64,000 bases of DNA from Xanthomonas sp. Leaf131 (lineage in GTDB: Bacteria; Pseudomonadota; Gammaproteobacteria; Xanthomonadales; Xanthomonadaceae): NCBI RefSeq assembly GCF_001423495.1, contig NZ_LMOG01000001.1:308630-372629 (forward strand), written 5' to 3'. The position numbers and the translations under genes were made by a program. Positions 48,921 to 59,369 of the stretch are shown here, in pieces (position 1 is the stretch's first letter; each line of letters starts with the position of its first letter). The notes below the pieces were generated by a model, which saw only the letters and a list, made by a program, of their open reading frames with translations, had not been told where the DNA came from and did not search any database.

Positions 48921-49232
48921 CGTTACCGCTTGCCTAGGATCAAGTGGTCGATTATCAGCCATCGCCGTCGCCATGACCACGGATGCCTGCGCATGCCCGG
49001 TCGCATGACGCGAAGCACGCAATGCGCAACTGCAACGCCACTTCCAGATACACGCCCCCGCGCGCTTATTTTCAGCAGCCATGCAACACACTGATGACAT
49101 CCAACGGCTGCGTGCTGCGGTCACTGCGCCGGCCCACGTTCCGCTGCGGCCACCCACTCACATGCGACGCACAAATGAAAAAGCCCGGCGTGAGCCGGGC
49201 TTTTTCAAGAATCTTTGCAAAGGGTGAACCGA
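48921..49232. other. intergenic region dsbB-rplQ
   Basis: Holds the rplQ terminator (49177-49206) and presumably the dsbB promoter. I see no further gene; short open frames have no support. Confidence 0.5.
49177..49206 (-). terminator. terminator ending the ribosomal superoperon
   Basis: A perfect 13-bp stem (arms 49177-49189 and 49194-49206, loop GTGA) whose arms carry A and T runs. It lies 26 nt behind the rplQ stop. Confidence 0.88.
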
Positions 49233-49616
49233 TTACTCGGCCACTTCCTCGGCGACGACCGGACGGTCGACCAGCTCGACATACGCCATCGGCGCATTGT
49301 CACCGGCACGGAAGCCGGCCTTCAGGATGCGCAGGTAGCCGCCGGGACGGGTCGCGTAACGCGGGCCCAGCTCGACGAACAGCTTGCCCACTGCTTCCTT
49401 GTCACGCAGGCGAGCGAACGCCAAACGACGGTTGGCAACGCCATCGACCTTACCGATGGTGATCAGCGGCTCGGCGACGCGACGCAGTTCCTTGGCCTTC
49501 GGCAAGGTGGTCTTGATCAGCTCGTGCTTGAACAGCGAAGCGGCCATATTGCGGAACATGGCTTCGCGGTGAGCGCTGGTACGGTTGAACTTACGACCGG
49601 ATTTCTGGTGACGCAT
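49233..49616 (-). CDS. rplQ: 50S ribosomal protein L17
   Basis: Large-subunit protein of 127 aa with the conserved start [17 protein letters not shown]. Last gene of the alpha operon. It is set apart from rpoA by 181 nt that contain a strong terminator, unusual for this pair, so its expression should depend on readthrough or a separate promoter. Confidence 0.97.
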
Positions 49617-49753
49617 GAGTGTGATTTCCTAAGAATATTGAGACTGCTTGAGAGACGTTGTCGCCATCCTGGCGCTGTTGAATGGACTGCGGTTGGTCCG
49701 AGCCGGCCGTCCTTTGACCGGATGTCACCGCGGGCTTTGGCCCGTCGATGTGG

Positions 49754-49787
49754 AAAAAACAAACATGGGCGCCCGAAGACGCCCATG
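49754..49787 (-). terminator. intra-operon terminator between rpoA and rplQ
   Basis: On the minus strand a perfect 8-bp stem CATGGGCG/CGCCCATG (plus inner pairs) is followed by TTTGTTTTTT. It starts 10 nt behind the rpoA stop codon. It has all features of a Rho-independent terminator and should reduce rplQ relative to rpoA. Confidence 0.85.
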
Positions 49788-49797
49788 CGGTGACACA

Positions 49798-50796
49798 TTA
49801 ACCAAGCATGCCGTGCTGAGCGACACCGGCCGGCGGCCAGTTCTCCAGCTTCATGCCCAGTGCAAGGCCGCGCTGTGCCAGCACTTCCTTGATTTCGGTG
49901 AGCGACTTCTTGCCCAGATTGGGGGTCTTGAGCAGCTCCACTTCGGTCTTCTGGATCAGATCGCCGATGTAATAGATGCTCTCGGCCTTCAGGCAGTTGG
50001 CCGAACGCACGGTCAGCTCGAGGTCGTCGATCGGGCGCAACAGCACCGGATCCACGCCGCTGGCAGCCGGCTTGGCCGCACCGCGATCGCGGTGGGTGAA
50101 ATCGCCGAACACCGACAGCTGATCGCTGAGGATGTCGGCGGCGGTGCGCACGGCTTCCTCGGCATCGATCGTGCCGTTGGTTTCGATATCGATCACCAGC
50201 TTGTCGAGGTCGGTGCGCTGTTCGACGCGAGCCGCTTCAACAGCATAGGCAACGCGACGCACCGGCGAGAACGACGCATCCAGCATCAGACGACCGATGG
50301 TGCGGGTCTCTTCGTCCGGACGACGACGTGCGGCAGCCGGCTGATAGCCGAAACCACGCTCGATCTTCAGGCGCATGTTCAGCGCCGTATCCTTGGTCAG
50401 GTGGCAGATCACGTGGTCGCCGTTGACGATCTCGACGTTGTGATCGGTCCTGATGTCGGCCGCAGTGACCGTACCCGGACCCTGCTTGGACAGCGAAAGC
50501 GTGGCGCTGTCGCCACTGTGCATACGAATCGCCACGTCTTTCAGGTTGAGCAGGACGTCAAGCACGTCTTCCTGCAGCCCTTCGACCGTGGTGTACTCGT
50601 GCAGCACGCCATCGATCTCGACCTCGGTGATCGCAAAACCCGGGATCGACGACAACAGCACACGACGCAGGGCATTGCCCAACGTGTGCCCGTAACCGCG
50701 CTCCAAGGGCTCGATCACGACCTTTGCGCGATTGTCGGTAAGACGTTCGATCTGCGGACCACGGGGGCGCAGAACCTGGTTGGCGGTAACCGTCAT
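49798..50796 (-). CDS. rpoA: RNA polymerase alpha subunit
   Basis: A 332-aa core polymerase subunit. The N-terminal assembly domain includes [25 protein letters not shown] (about residues 30-55). The C-terminal domain contacts UP elements and activators: [22 protein letters not shown] and [16 protein letters not shown] are present. The ATG at 50796 gives the conserved start; the upstream in-frame extension overlaps rpsD context and is rejected. 53 nt follow rpsD. Confidence 0.98.
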   Translation of the reverse strand: MTVTANQVLRPRGPQIERLTDNRAKVVIEPLERGYGHTLGNALRRVLLSSIPGFAITEVEIDGVLHEYTTVEGLQEDVLDVLLNLKDVAIRMHSGDSATLSLSKQGPGTVTAADIRTDHNVEIVNGDHVICHLTKDTALNMRLKIERGFGYQPAAARRRPDEETRTIGRLMLDASFSPVRRVAYAVEAARVEQRTDLDKLVIDIETNGTIDAEEAVRTAADILSDQLSVFGDFTHRDRGAAKPAASGVDPVLLRPIDDLELTVRSANCLKAESIYYIGDLIQKTEVELLKTPNLGKKSLTEIKEVLAQRGLALGMKLENWPPAGVAQHGMLG

Positions 50797-50849
50797 GTTG
50801 CGGGGTCTCCTGCGAACCTCCGGCAGTGCCGGAGGTTCTCCAATGTGAA

Positions 50850-51476
50850 TTACTTCGAATACAACTCGACGATCAGCGCTTCGTTGATATCCGAAGGCAG
50901 GTCGGAACGATCCGGAACAGCCTTGAACACGCCGCTGAACTTCTTCGAATCGACTTCGACCCACGACGGCGTCATGTCGTGCTGCTCAGCCACGGTCAGG
51001 GCTTCCTGCACGCGGAGCTGCTTCTGTGCTTTTTCCGACAACGTGATCGCATCGCCAGCCTTGATCTGGTACGAAGCCAGATTCACCGACTTGCCATTGA
51101 CCAACACGCCACGGTGCGACACCAGCTGGCGCGCGGCCGGACGGGTGACGGCAAAGCCCATGCGATAGCAGACGTTGTCCAGACGGGTTTCCAACAACTG
51201 CAGCAGGTTCTCGCCGGTGTTGCCTTTCTTGGTCGAGGCCTTCTTGTAGTAGTTGCGGAACTGACGTTCCAGCAAACCGTAGATGCGCTTGACCTTCTGC
51301 TTTTCACGCAGCTGGGTAGCGTAGTCGGAGAGCTTGCCTTTGCGAGCCGCGCCGTGTTGGCCGGGCTTCTGCTCAAGCTTGCACTTGGAGTCCAGCGCAC
51401 GCGCGGGGCTCTTGAGGGAAAGGTCGGCGCCTTCGCGGCGGGCGAGCTTACAGGTAGGACCGATATAACGAGCCAT
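50850..51476 (-). CDS. rpsD: 30S ribosomal protein S4
   Basis: Primary 16S rRNA-binding protein of 208 aa with an S4 RNA-binding domain ([27 protein letters not shown]). In E. coli S4 represses the alpha operon by binding the rpsM leader. No zinc Cys cluster is present at the N-terminus. Confidence 0.98.
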   Translation of the reverse strand: MARYIGPTCKLARREGADLSLKSPARALDSKCKLEQKPGQHGAARKGKLSDYATQLREKQKVKRIYGLLERQFRNYYKKASTKKGNTGENLLQLLETRLDNVCYRMGFAVTRPAARQLVSHRGVLVNGKSVNLASYQIKAGDAITLSEKAQKQLRVQEALTVAEQHDMTPSWVEVDSKKFSGVFKAVPDRSDLPSDINEALIVELYSK

Positions 51477-51490
51477 TTCTTATCGCTCCC

Positions 51491-51883
51491 TTAGACGCGA
51501 CGCTTCTTCGGCGGACGGCACCCGTTGTGCGGGATTGGCGTCACGTCGATGATGTTGGTGATCTTGTAGCCCACGTTGTTCAACGAACGCACGGCCGACT
51601 CACGGCCCGGACCCGGACCTTTGATACGCACTTCCAGCGACTTCACGCCGTAATCGAGCGCAGCGCGGCCAGCCTTTTCGGCGGCAACCTGAGCTGCGAA
51701 CGGGGTCGACTTACGCGAACCACGGAACCCGGCGCCGCCGGACGTAGCCCACGACAGTGCATTGCCCTGGCGATCGGTGATGGTGATGATGGTGTTGTTG
51801 AACGAAGCGTGGACGTGGGCGACGCCATCAGTGATGACGCGCTTGATCTTCTTCTTCGTTTTCTTTTCTGCTGGCTTTGCCAT
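51491..51883 (-). CDS. rpsK: 30S ribosomal protein S11
   Basis: Platform protein of 130 aa. Conserved blocks are [21 protein letters not shown] and the C-terminal [18 protein letters not shown]. It lies 10 nt after rpsM and 14 nt before rpsD. Confidence 0.98.
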   Translation of the reverse strand: MAKPAEKKTKKKIKRVITDGVAHVHASFNNTIITITDRQGNALSWATSGGAGFRGSRKSTPFAAQVAAEKAGRAALDYGVKSLEVRIKGPGPGRESAVRSLNNVGYKITNIIDVTPIPHNGCRPPKKRRV

Positions 51884-51893
51884 GATCTATCCC

Positions 51894-52250
51894 TTACTTC
51901 CTGATCGCCTTGCGCGGACCCTTACGGGTGCGGGCGTTGGTACGGGTACGCTGACCACGCAGCGGGAGACCACGACGATGACGCAGACCGCGGTAGCAGC
52001 CCAGATCCATCAGTCGCTTGATCGCGATACCGATTTCACGGCGCAGGTCGCCTTCGACGACATACTTGCCGACTTCGGCGCGCAAACGCTCGATTTCGGG
52101 TTCGGACAGATCACGAATCTTCGTGGTCGAGGTAACGCCTGCGGATTCGCAGAGCTTCTTCGAACGGGTACGGCCGATGCCGTAGATGCTTTGCAACCCG
52201 ACCCAGACGTGCTTCTGGGCTGGCAGGTTGACGCCTGCAATACGCGCCAT
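51894..52250 (-). CDS. rpsM: 30S ribosomal protein S13
   Basis: A 118-aa small-subunit head protein that contacts tRNA and L5. Helix-hairpin region [21 protein letters not shown] and the basic tail [16 protein letters not shown] are present. It starts the alpha operon from its own promoter 79 nt upstream. The ATG at 52250 begins [16 protein letters not shown]. Confidence 0.97.
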   Translation of the reverse strand: MARIAGVNLPAQKHVWVGLQSIYGIGRTRSKKLCESAGVTSTTKIRDLSEPEIERLRAEVGKYVVEGDLRREIGIAIKRLMDLGCYRGLRHRRGLPLRGQRTRTNARTRKGPRKAIRK

Positions 52251-52583
52251 GACGCGATTCTCCAACTGAGTGATGGCCCGACAGCGCCCAGGCGCCATCC
52301 GGCAGGATGGATCAAAAGTGAACTCGGAATTGTAGCAAGGCCTCGGATTGCTTTGAAGCCCGTGGAACCAAAAAGTTCCATGGACCCGGCGTGGGGAGTG
52401 TGCCCTCGCTCCGGCGCCGGACGATGTTGATCCAGAAAACTTCTCCGAATCGCCTGTACTACTCCCGCACAGGACCACCTCGTCACACCCGCGCGCGAGA
52501 CGTCGCGCGAGCCGCCCTTCTGATCGGAAGATCGTGGCCCGGGAACCAGGCCGTCTTCACGCAATGAAGATCTAGTGTACCAC
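52251..52583 (-). other. secY-rpsM gap lacking rpmJ
   Basis: In many bacteria rpmJ (L36) lies here. None of the six frames shows its CxxC/CxxH zinc motif, so rpmJ must be encoded elsewhere. The gap contains the alpha-operon promoter and a small GGAAC/GTTCC hairpin at about 52370-52380. Confidence 0.7.
52329..52357 (-). promoter_or_regulatory. promoter of the alpha operon (rpsM)
   Basis: On the minus strand TTCAAA (52357-52352), a 17-nt spacer and TACAAT (52334-52329). The predicted start is about 72 nt upstream of rpsM. This leader is where S4 autoregulation acts in E. coli; whether a pseudoknot forms here is not tested. Confidence 0.6.
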
Positions 52584-53951
52584 TTAACCGCGCGCCAGAC
52601 CGCCGCGCGAGCCGCCCTTGAGGTTGGCCTTCTTCAGCAAACTCTCATACTGGTGCGACATCAGATGCGCCTGGATCTGCGCAATGAAGTCCATCACCAC
52701 TACCACCGCAATCAACAACGAGGTGCCACCGAAGTGGAACGAGGTGCCGAGCTGCGTGCGCATGATTTCCGGCAACAAGCAGACGATGACCAGGTACAAC
52801 GAACCAGCCGCAGTCAAACGCGTCAGCACGCCGTCAACATAATCCGCAGTCGCCTTGCCCGGACGGATGCCCGGGATCAACGCACCGGACTTCTTGAGGT
52901 TGTCGGCAGTTTCCTGCGAGTTGAACACCAGCGCGGTATAGAAGAACGCGAAGCCAATGATCAGCGCAGCAAACACCAGCATATGCACTGGCTCACCAGG
53001 CCCAAGCGCATTGGCAATCTTCTGCAACCACGAACCCACACCACTGCCCGATGCCGCCTGACCCGACCACATCGACAGCGTCGCCGGGAATGCCAGGATG
53101 CTGGATGCGAAGATCGGCGGAATCACGCCTGCCATGTTGAGCTTCAACGGCAGGAACGAGGTCTGATTCATGTAAGCATTGCGGCCGCCCTGGCGACGCG
53201 CATAGTTGACCGTGATACGCCGCTGTCCGCGTTCGACAAACACCACAAACAGCGTAAACGCCAGGATGGTGATGACGATCAGCAGCAACGAGATGAAGCT
53301 CAGATTGCCTTCGCGGAATGCTTCGACAGTCTGGATTGCGCCCGACGGAAGCCCTGCGACGATGCCGGCAAAGATGATCAACGACACACCGTTACCGATG
53401 CCGCGCTCAGTCACCTGCTCGCCCACCCACATCAGGAAGATGGTGCCGGCAGTCAGTGCAATTACTGCAGTCAGCACAAAGCCCATGCCTGGCGCGTACA
53501 CCACCGGAGCGCCACCCGGCGCGGTCTGATTCTGCAGTGCCAGCGCGATACTGCCGCCCTGCACTACCGCCAGAAGCACCGCACCGATGCGCGAATACTG
53601 GGTGATCTTGCGTCGGCCGGACTCACCTTCTTTCTGCATCGCCTTGAGCGCGGGAAAGATGTGCGTGGCCAGCTGGATTACGATCGATGCCGAAATATAC
53701 GGCATCACGTTCAACGCAAAAATACTGAAACGGTGCAGGGCGCCGCCCGAGAACATGTTGAACATGTCCACGATGCCGCCACCCTGCGCCTGCATCAACG
53801 AAAGCATGGCATCGGGATTCACGCCAGGCACCGGCACGTAGCAGCCGATGCGATAGACGATCAATGCCCCGAGGACGAACAACAGCCGCTGGCGAAGTTC
53901 CGTGAACTTGCCAAGCCCGCCACCGAGGTTACCAATACCAGCCTGCGCCAT
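52584..53951 (-). CDS. secY: protein translocase subunit SecY
   Basis: The 455-aa channel subunit of the Sec translocon with ten membrane helices. Family blocks include [14 protein letters not shown] near the N-terminus and FIPGIRPG-like [12 protein letters not shown]. The plug and lateral-gate regions are present. Ends with a short basic cytosolic tail. Last gene of the spc block; 7 nt follow rplO. Confidence 0.98.
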   Translation of the reverse strand: MAQAGIGNLGGGLGKFTELRQRLLFVLGALIVYRIGCYVPVPGVNPDAMLSLMQAQGGGIVDMFNMFSGGALHRFSIFALNVMPYISASIVIQLATHIFPALKAMQKEGESGRRKITQYSRIGAVLLAVVQGGSIALALQNQTAPGGAPVVYAPGMGFVLTAVIALTAGTIFLMWVGEQVTERGIGNGVSLIIFAGIVAGLPSGAIQTVEAFREGNLSFISLLLIVITILAFTLFVVFVERGQRRITVNYARRQGGRNAYMNQTSFLPLKLNMAGVIPPIFASSILAFPATLSMWSGQAASGSGVGSWLQKIANALGPGEPVHMLVFAALIIGFAFFYTALVFNSQETADNLKKSGALIPGIRPGKATADYVDGVLTRLTAAGSLYLVIVCLLPEIMRTQLGTSFHFGGTSLLIAVVVVMDFIAQIQAHLMSHQYESLLKKANLKGGSRGGLARG

Positions 53952-53958
53952 CTGCCGA

Positions 53959-54402
53959 TTACTCCTCTACGCTGCCGCCGGCAGCTTCGATTGCTGCCTT
54001 GGCGCCTGCAGTCGCAGCGACACCCTTCAGCACGAACTTCTTGCTCAGCTCGCCCTTCAGCACGATCTTCGCCTTCTTGGCGCGGCTCGGGACCAGATTG
54101 GCCGCACGCAACGCTGCAAAGTCGATCTCACCGGCTTCCAGCTTATCCAGCTGGTAGGACAACACTTCAGCGCTGTCACGCGCCATCTTGGAGCGGAAAC
54201 CGATCTTCGGCAGACGACGCTGCATCGGGGTCTGGCCGCCTTCGAAGCCAGCCTTGATCTTGCCGCCGCCCTTACGCGCGAACGAACCCTTGTGGCCGCG
54301 GCCGCAGGTCTTGCCCAGGCCGGAGCCGATGCCGCGGCCGACGCGCGTGCGCTCGGTACGGGCGCCGTCAGCGGGCTTGAGGTCATTGAGATGCATAGTC
54401 AT
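53959..54402 (-). CDS. rplO: 50S ribosomal protein L15
   Basis: A 147-aa large-subunit protein. The Gly/Arg/Lys-rich N-terminal half ([18 protein letters not shown]) penetrates the 23S rRNA. Start used is MTMHLNDL at 54402; MHLNDL two codons later is equally conserved. Four nt follow rpmD. Confidence 0.96.
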   Translation of the reverse strand: MTMHLNDLKPADGARTERTRVGRGIGSGLGKTCGRGHKGSFARKGGGKIKAGFEGGQTPMQRRLPKIGFRSKMARDSAEVLSYQLDKLEAGEIDFAALRAANLVPSRAKKAKIVLKGELSKKFVLKGVAATAGAKAAIEAAGGSVEE

Positions 54403-54406
54403 GGAA

Positions 54407-54598
54407 TTAGTCCTCAACCTTGACGAGGTAGTGAACCGTATTGATCAGGCCGCGCACCTGCGGGCTGTCCTTGAGTTCACGCACATCGTTGATCTTATTC
54501 AGGCCCAACGCATGCACCGACAGGCGGTGACGCGACTGGGTACCACGCAGGCCACGCACCAGGCGCACCTTCACAGTCTTGCCAGTGTCCTTAGCCAT
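54407..54598 (-). CDS. rpmD: 50S ribosomal protein L30
   Basis: A 63-aa protein with the L30 signature [20 protein letters not shown]. The ATG overlaps the rpsE end by 8 nt. The longer open frame upstream is an rpsE shadow. Confidence 0.96.
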
Positions 54599-55133
54599 GA
54601 TTGAGCTCCTCCACCTTCTTGCCGCGCTTGGCCGCAACACGCGCCGGCGACTGCACTTCCGACAGACCCTTCAGCGTTGCACGCACCAGGTTGATCGGAT
54701 TACGCGAACCAACTGCTTTGGCCAGCACGTTCTTGACGCCAACTGCTTCCAGCACAGCGCGCATGGCGCCGCCTGCGATGACGCCCGTACCTTCCGACGC
54801 CGGCTGCATGTAGACGCGTGCTGCGCCATGACCCGACTTGACAGCATGCCACAAGGTGCCATTGTTCAGATCGACAGTCGCGAGGTTCTTGCGCGCCTGC
54901 TCCATCGACTTCTGGATGGCGACCGGCACTTCGCGCGCCTTGCCATAACCGAAACCGACCTTGCCCAGGCCGTCGCCGACCACGGTCAGCGCGGTGAAGG
55001 TGAACTGGCGACCGCCCTTGACCGTCTTGCTGACGCGATTGACCGCGACCAGCTTCTCGATCATGCCATCGTCGACTTTCTCTTCGCGATTACGGTCGCG
55101 ATCACGACCTCGCGGTGCACGTTCTTCTGCCAT
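54591..55133 (-). CDS. rpsE: 30S ribosomal protein S5
   Basis: A 180-aa protein of the decoding region. It shows [20 protein letters not shown] (the loop where spectinomycin and ram mutations fall) and [19 protein letters not shown]. The N-terminal tail is rich in Arg/Asp/Glu. It is separated from rplR by an unusually long 158-nt gap with a strong hairpin. Confidence 0.97.
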
Positions 55134-55256
55134 CTTGATTCCTTGATTGATTGAGTATGTACGGCTCGGGGCCGCTTATGGTTGTGAAATGGAACTGTGT
55201 TCCCGGCACCGTTGCAAAAGAACGGGACAGTCCGGCATCTCCCTGCCGGCGGTCAT

Positions 55257-55283
55257 GCGACTGTGGCCGATGGCCACAGTCGC
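55257..55283 (-). repeat. perfect 12-bp hairpin directly behind rplR
   Basis: Arms 55257-55268 and 55272-55283 pair perfectly around a 3-nt loop. The hairpin starts 8 nt after the rplR stop codon on the minus strand. A second stem (CCGGCA/TGCCGG, about 55232-55250) follows. No T-run is present directly behind either, so processing, stability or attenuation are options. Confidence 0.8.
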
Positions 55284-55291
55284 AGCAGTGC

Positions 55292-55651
55292 TTAGAACTT
55301 CAGGCCGCCTTCGCGAGCTGCGTCAGCCAGCGCCTTGATACGGCCGTGGTAGCGGTAGCCCGAGCGGTCGAATGCGACCTTCTCGATGCCTGCAGCCTTG
55401 GCGCGCTCGGCGATCAGCTTGCCGACCTTGACGGCCGCATCGCTGTTCTTGCCGTTCTTCAGACCTTCCTTGACGTCGGCCTGCAGCGTGTTCGCCGCAG
55501 CGATCACCTTGGAGCCGTCGGCAGTGAAGACCTGCGCATACAGATGCTGACCGGTGCGCAGCACCGACAAGCGGGCGACGCCCAGCTCACGGATGTGCGA
55601 ACGGGTGGACTTGGCGCGACGCAGACGGGCGATGTTCTTGTTGATGCTCAT
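55292..55651 (-). CDS. rplR: 50S ribosomal protein L18
   Basis: A 119-aa 5S rRNA-binding protein with [15 protein letters not shown] and [28 protein letters not shown]. The ATG at 55651 gives [14 protein letters not shown]; the upstream extension belongs to the rplF-rplR gap. The gap to rplF is 91 nt. Confidence 0.97.
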   Translation of the reverse strand: MSINKNIARLRRAKSTRSHIRELGVARLSVLRTGQHLYAQVFTADGSKVIAAANTLQADVKEGLKNGKNSDAAVKVGKLIAERAKAAGIEKVAFDRSGYRYHGRIKALADAAREGGLKF

Positions 55652-55742
55652 GATATTTATCCTACGGAAGCTGAAGGAAAACAGGCTTTTGCATTGAAAA
55701 GTCAGGCCATGGATGGCCGGGCTCCTAGCAGAGGGACCTGCC

Positions 55743-56270
55743 TTACGCCTTCTTGGCTTCCTTGCGAATGATGACTTCACCGGCGTACTTCACACCCTTG
55801 CCCTTGTAGGGCTCCGGCGGACGGAAACCGCGAATCTTGGCGGCGACTTCGCCGACGCGCTGCTTGTCTGCACCCTGCACCAGAATTTCGGTCTGGGTCG
55901 GGGTCGACAGCGTGATGCCTTCCGGCGCCACGAACACCAGCGGGTGCGAGAAACCGAGCGCCAGGCTCAGATCCTTGCCCTGCATGGCGGCGCGGTAACC
56001 GACGCCGACCAGCTCGAGCTTGCGCTCGAAGCCGTCGGACACACCCTTGACCATATTGGCCAGGATGGCGCGCACGGTGCCGGTGATGGCCAGCTGCGAC
56101 GGATCGTTTGCCGACAGGGTTGCAACATCGCCATCGATGGCGATTTCGACGCCAACCGGCTTCGGCAGGGTCAGGGTGCCCTTCGGGCCCTTGACGCTGA
56201 CCAGCTCGGGCTGGACGTTGAGCTCAACACCCTTCGGAAGGGAAACAGGCTTCTTGGCTACACGGGACAT
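55743..56270 (-). CDS. rplF: 50S ribosomal protein L6
   Basis: A 175-aa two-domain protein near the factor-binding site. Conserved blocks: [18 protein letters not shown] at the start and [21 protein letters not shown] near the C-terminus. Confidence 0.97.
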   Translation of the reverse strand: MSRVAKKPVSLPKGVELNVQPELVSVKGPKGTLTLPKPVGVEIAIDGDVATLSANDPSQLAITGTVRAILANMVKGVSDGFERKLELVGVGYRAAMQGKDLSLALGFSHPLVFVAPEGITLSTPTQTEILVQGADKQRVGEVAAKIRGFRPPEPYKGKGVKYAGEVIIRKEAKKA

Positions 56271-56285
56271 GTTCGATTCCTTCCC

Positions 56286-56684
56286 TTAGGCCACGAAGCA
56301 CAGGACTTCACCACCAACGCCGGCTTCGCGAGCCTGCGCATCGGTCATGATGCCTTTCGACGTGGAGATGATGGCGACGCCCAGTCCACCCAGGACCTTG
56401 GGCAGCTCGGTCTTGCCGCGGTACTGACGCAGACCCGAGCGCGAGAAACGCTTCAGGGTCTCGATGACCGGACGGCCTTCGAAATACTTCAGCACGATTT
56501 CCAGCTCCGACTTGTTGTTCTCGGTCGCTGTCACGCGCAGGTCTGTGATGTAACCCTCGTCCTTCAGGACCTGGGCGATCGCAACCTTGATCTTGGACGA
56601 CGGCAATTTCACCGTCTGCTTACCAACCGCGGCCGCATTCTTGATGCGTACCAGCAGGTCGGCGATGGGATCAGTCATGCTCAT
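56286..56684 (-). CDS. rpsH: 30S ribosomal protein S8
   Basis: A 132-aa protein binding the central domain of 16S r[20 protein letters not shown] opens it and [26 protein letters not shown] closes it. In E. coli S8 represses the spc operon. A 206-nt gap with hairpins separates it from rpsN. Confidence 0.97.
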   Translation of the reverse strand: MSMTDPIADLLVRIKNAAAVGKQTVKLPSSKIKVAIAQVLKDEGYITDLRVTATENNKSELEIVLKYFEGRPVIETLKRFSRSGLRQYRGKTELPKVLGGLGVAIISTSKGIMTDAQAREAGVGGEVLCFVA

Positions 56685-56808
56685 ATGAGTACCTTTGAGT
56701 GCACCGATATCCGCTTTCGCGAAAATCTTGTGTTTTCCTGGGGATGGGCCAGGACCCTTTACACCATGCCGAGCCCGCTATGGGCAAGACAGAAGCGGAA
56801 GTATACGA

Positions 56809-56835
56809 CAAAAGAGCCCGACTTGCGTCGGACTC
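56809..56835 (-). terminator. terminator-like hairpin between rpsN and rpsH
   Basis: On the minus strand GAGTCCGAC-GCAA-GTCGGGCTC (9-bp stem with one G-T pair) is followed by TTTTGT. Two more hairpins lie between it and rpsN: TTGAACA/TGTTCAA (56841-56863) and CCGGCCGC/GCGGCCGG (56865-56882). Position inside the spc operon suggests attenuation or partial termination. Confidence 0.65.
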
Positions 56836-56890
56836 CCTTGTTGAACAGAACAATCCTGTTCAAACCGGCCGCGAGCGGCCGGCAGTGCTG

Positions 56891-57196
56891 TTACCAGCTT
56901 GCCTTACGCAGACCCGGAACGTCGCCGTTCATCGTGGCCTTGCGCAGCATGTTGCGACCCAGACCGAACTTGCGGTAGACACCGCGCGGACGACCGGAAA
57001 GCTCGCAGCGGTTGCGGTGGCGGCTCGGCGACGAATCGCGCGGCAGCTTCTGCAACTTGGTCGATGCATCGATCTTCTCTTCGTAGGACGCATCCTGACT
57101 GGAGAGGATCTTCTTCAGCGCATCACGCTTGCCGGCGAATTTCTTCGCCAGCTTTGCACGCTTGATGTCGCGGTGGATCATGGAGGTCTTTGCCAT
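56891..57196 (-). CDS. rpsN: 30S ribosomal protein S14, zinc-free form
   Basis: A 101-aa long-form S14. The C-terminal block [22 protein letters not shown] is conserved, while the paired CxxC ligands of the zinc-binding short form are absent. 18 nt follow rplE. Confidence 0.96.
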
Positions 57197-57214
57197 TTCG
57201 GATGTCCTCTACGG

Positions 57215-57757
57215 TCAGTTACGGAACGGGAACTTGAACGCTGCCAGCAGCGCCTTCGCTTCCGCATCCGTCTTGGCGGTGGTGGTGATGGCGATATCCA
57301 TACCGCGGATCGCGTCGACGGCGTCGAAGTCGATTTCCGGGAAGATGATCTGTTCCTTCACACCCATGTTGAAATTGCCACGACCGTCAAAGGAACGACC
57401 GGAAACACCACGGAAGTCGCGCACGCGCGGCAGCGAGATGTTGATCAGACGATCCAGGAACTCGTACATCTTGGCGCGACGCAACGTGGTCTTGCAGCCG
57501 ATCGGCCAACCGTCGCGGATCTTGAACGATGCGACCGAAACGCGCGACTTGGTGACCACCGGCTTTTGACCGGAGATCTTGGACATGTCGGCGACCGCAT
57601 TTTCCAGAATCTTCTTGTTGGTAGCCGCCTCGCCCACGCCCATATTGAGCGTGACCTTGACCAGCCTCGGCACCTGCATCGGATTGGTGTAGCCGAACTC
57701 CTTCATCAGGGCCGGCACCACGTTTTCCTTGTAAAACTTTTCGAGACGAGTGTTCAT
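57215..57757 (-). CDS. rplE: 50S ribosomal protein L5
   Basis: A 180-aa 5S rRNA-binding protein. The family signature [17 protein letters not shown] lies at about residues 34-50 and [19 protein letters not shown] in the middle. Eleven nt follow rplX. Confidence 0.97.
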   Translation of the reverse strand: MNTRLEKFYKENVVPALMKEFGYTNPMQVPRLVKVTLNMGVGEAATNKKILENAVADMSKISGQKPVVTKSRVSVASFKIRDGWPIGCKTTLRRAKMYEFLDRLINISLPRVRDFRGVSGRSFDGRGNFNMGVKEQIIFPEIDFDAVDAIRGMDIAITTTAKTDAEAKALLAAFKFPFRN

Positions 57758-57768
57758 GATCGCATTCC

Positions 57769-58086
57769 TCAGGCGTCGAGCGCCTCACCGCTGGAGCGGA
57801 ACACACGCAATTTGCGTCCATCCTCCAGCACCTTGAAGCCAACGCGCTCGCCCTTGCCCGTTGCCGGGTTGACGATATTGACGTTGGAGATATGGATCGA
57901 CGCTTCACGCTCGACCACGCCGCCGGCGACACCCGCCTGCGGGTTCGGCTTGGTGTGGCGCTTGATGATGTTGGCATTGGAGACGATCACGCGATCGCCG
58001 TCCACACGCACAACTTCACCCTGCTTACCCTTGTCCTTACCGGTGTTGATGACGACCTGGTCGCCCTTCTTGATACGGTTAGCCAT
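57769..58086 (-). CDS. rplX: 50S ribosomal protein L24
   Basis: A 105-aa assembly initiator protein with a KOW motif ([20 protein letters not shown]) at the N-terminus. Fifteen nt follow rplN. Confidence 0.97.
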   Translation of the reverse strand: MANRIKKGDQVVINTGKDKGKQGEVVRVDGDRVIVSNANIIKRHTKPNPQAGVAGGVVEREASIHISNVNIVNPATGKGERVGFKVLEDGRKLRVFRSSGEALDA

Positions 58087-58101
58087 GTATATGTCCTCCG
58101 C

Positions 58102-58470
58102 TCACAGCACTTCGGGAGCGAGCGAGACGATCTTCATGAACTTCTCGGAACGCAGCTCGCGCGTCACCGGCCCGAAGATGCGGGTCCCGATCGGCTCCTG
58201 CTTATTGTTCAACAGCACAGCGGCGTTGCCATCGAAGCGGATCAGCGAACCGTCGGGACGGCGCACACCCTTGCGGGTACGCACCACGACGGCGTCGTAG
58301 ACTTCGCCTTTCTTGACCTTGCCACGCGGGATGGCGTCCTTGACGGTCACCTTGATGATGTCACCAATGTGTGCGTAGCGGCGCTTCGAGCCGCCCAACA
58401 CCTTGATGCACATCACTTCCTTGGCACCCGAATTGTCGGCCACATCGAGGTAGCTCTGCATCTGGATCAT
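58102..58470 (-). CDS. rplN: 50S ribosomal protein L14
   Basis: A 122-aa subunit-interface protein. [22 protein letters not shown] and the C-terminal [24 protein letters not shown] are typical. First gene of the spc block; 14 nt follow rpsQ, so no separate promoter space is evident. Confidence 0.97.
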
Positions 58471-58484
58471 GATTCAGATCTCCC

Positions 58485-58754
58485 TTAGCCGGCCGAACGG
58501 GTGACGATTTCAACCACCCGCCAGTTCTTGGTCTTGGACATTGGAGCAATTTCGGTCACACGCACGACGTCGCCTTCATTACAGGCATTGTCGGCATCGT
58601 GTGCGTGGAGCTTGGACGAGCGCTTGATGTACTTACCGTACAGCGGGTGCTTGACCTGGCGTTCCACCAACACGGTGACCGTCTTGTCCATCTTGTTGCT
58701 GACGACACGGCCTTCGACCGTGCGCAGCGCTTGCTTTTCGTTGTTATCGCTCAT
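58485..58754 (-). CDS. rpsQ: 30S ribosomal protein S17
   Basis: An 89-aa primary 16S rRNA-binding protein. It has the OB-fold motif [18 protein letters not shown] and [21 protein letters not shown]. Last gene of the S10 block. Confidence 0.97.
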   Translation of the reverse strand: MSDNNEKQALRTVEGRVVSNKMDKTVTVLVERQVKHPLYGKYIKRSSKLHAHDADNACNEGDVVRVTEIAPMSKTKNWRVVEIVTRSAG

Positions 58755-58765
58755 CGCGGCCGTCC

Positions 58766-58951
58766 TTACTTGGTGCTGCCGAGCAGGTACTTGACGCGAG
58801 CAATCTCGCGGCGTACCCGGCGGGTATCGTGGGTCTTCGGCAGCTGGCCGGTGACCTGCTGCATACGGAGCGAAAACTGCTCCTTACGCAGATCGGTCAG
58901 GTGGGCCTTCAGTTCGTCAGCCGACTTCTCGCGGAGTTGTTTGATGTCCAT
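58766..58951 (-). CDS. rpmC: 50S ribosomal protein L29
   Basis: A 61-aa helical protein at the exit tunnel. [21 protein letters not shown] and [22 protein letters not shown] match the family. Its start shares one nucleotide with the rplP stop. Confidence 0.97.
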   Translation of the reverse strand: MDIKQLREKSADELKAHLTDLRKEQFSLRMQQVTGQLPKTHDTRRVRREIARVKYLLGSTK

Positions 58952-59364
58952 CAGCGCACCGTCCGGGTCACGAAAGTGGTAGTCACCGACAGCTTCGCGG
59001 CGGCAAGGCGGAATGCCTCACGTGCGACATCTTCGGGAATACCTTCGATTTCATAGATCATGCGGCCCGGCTGAATCTGCGCGACCCAGTACTCCACGTT
59101 GCCCTTACCGGAGCCCATGCGGACTTCGATCGGCTTCTTGGTGATCGGCTTGTCGGGGAACACACGAATCCACATCTTGCCGCCCTTTTTGACATGGCGG
59201 CTGATCGTACGACGTGCTGCTTCAATCTGACGCGCGGTCAGCTGACCGTGCGCGGTTGCCTTGAGGCCGTACTCGCCGAAGCTGACGGCGTTTCCGCTCC
59301 ATGCCAGGCCGTCGTTACGGCCCTTGTGCATCTTGCGATATTTGGTTCGCTTGGGTTGCAACAT
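58951..59364 (-). CDS. rplP: 50S ribosomal protein L16
   Basis: A 137-aa protein near the A site. [17 protein letters not shown] and [22 protein letters not shown] [21 protein letters not shown] are present. Five nt follow rpsC. Confidence 0.97.
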   Translation of the reverse strand: MLQPKRTKYRKMHKGRNDGLAWSGNAVSFGEYGLKATAHGQLTARQIEAARRTISRHVKKGGKMWIRVFPDKPITKKPIEVRMGSGKGNVEYWVAQIQPGRMIYEIEGIPEDVAREAFRLAAAKLSVTTTFVTRTVR

Positions 59365-59369
59365 TGCCG

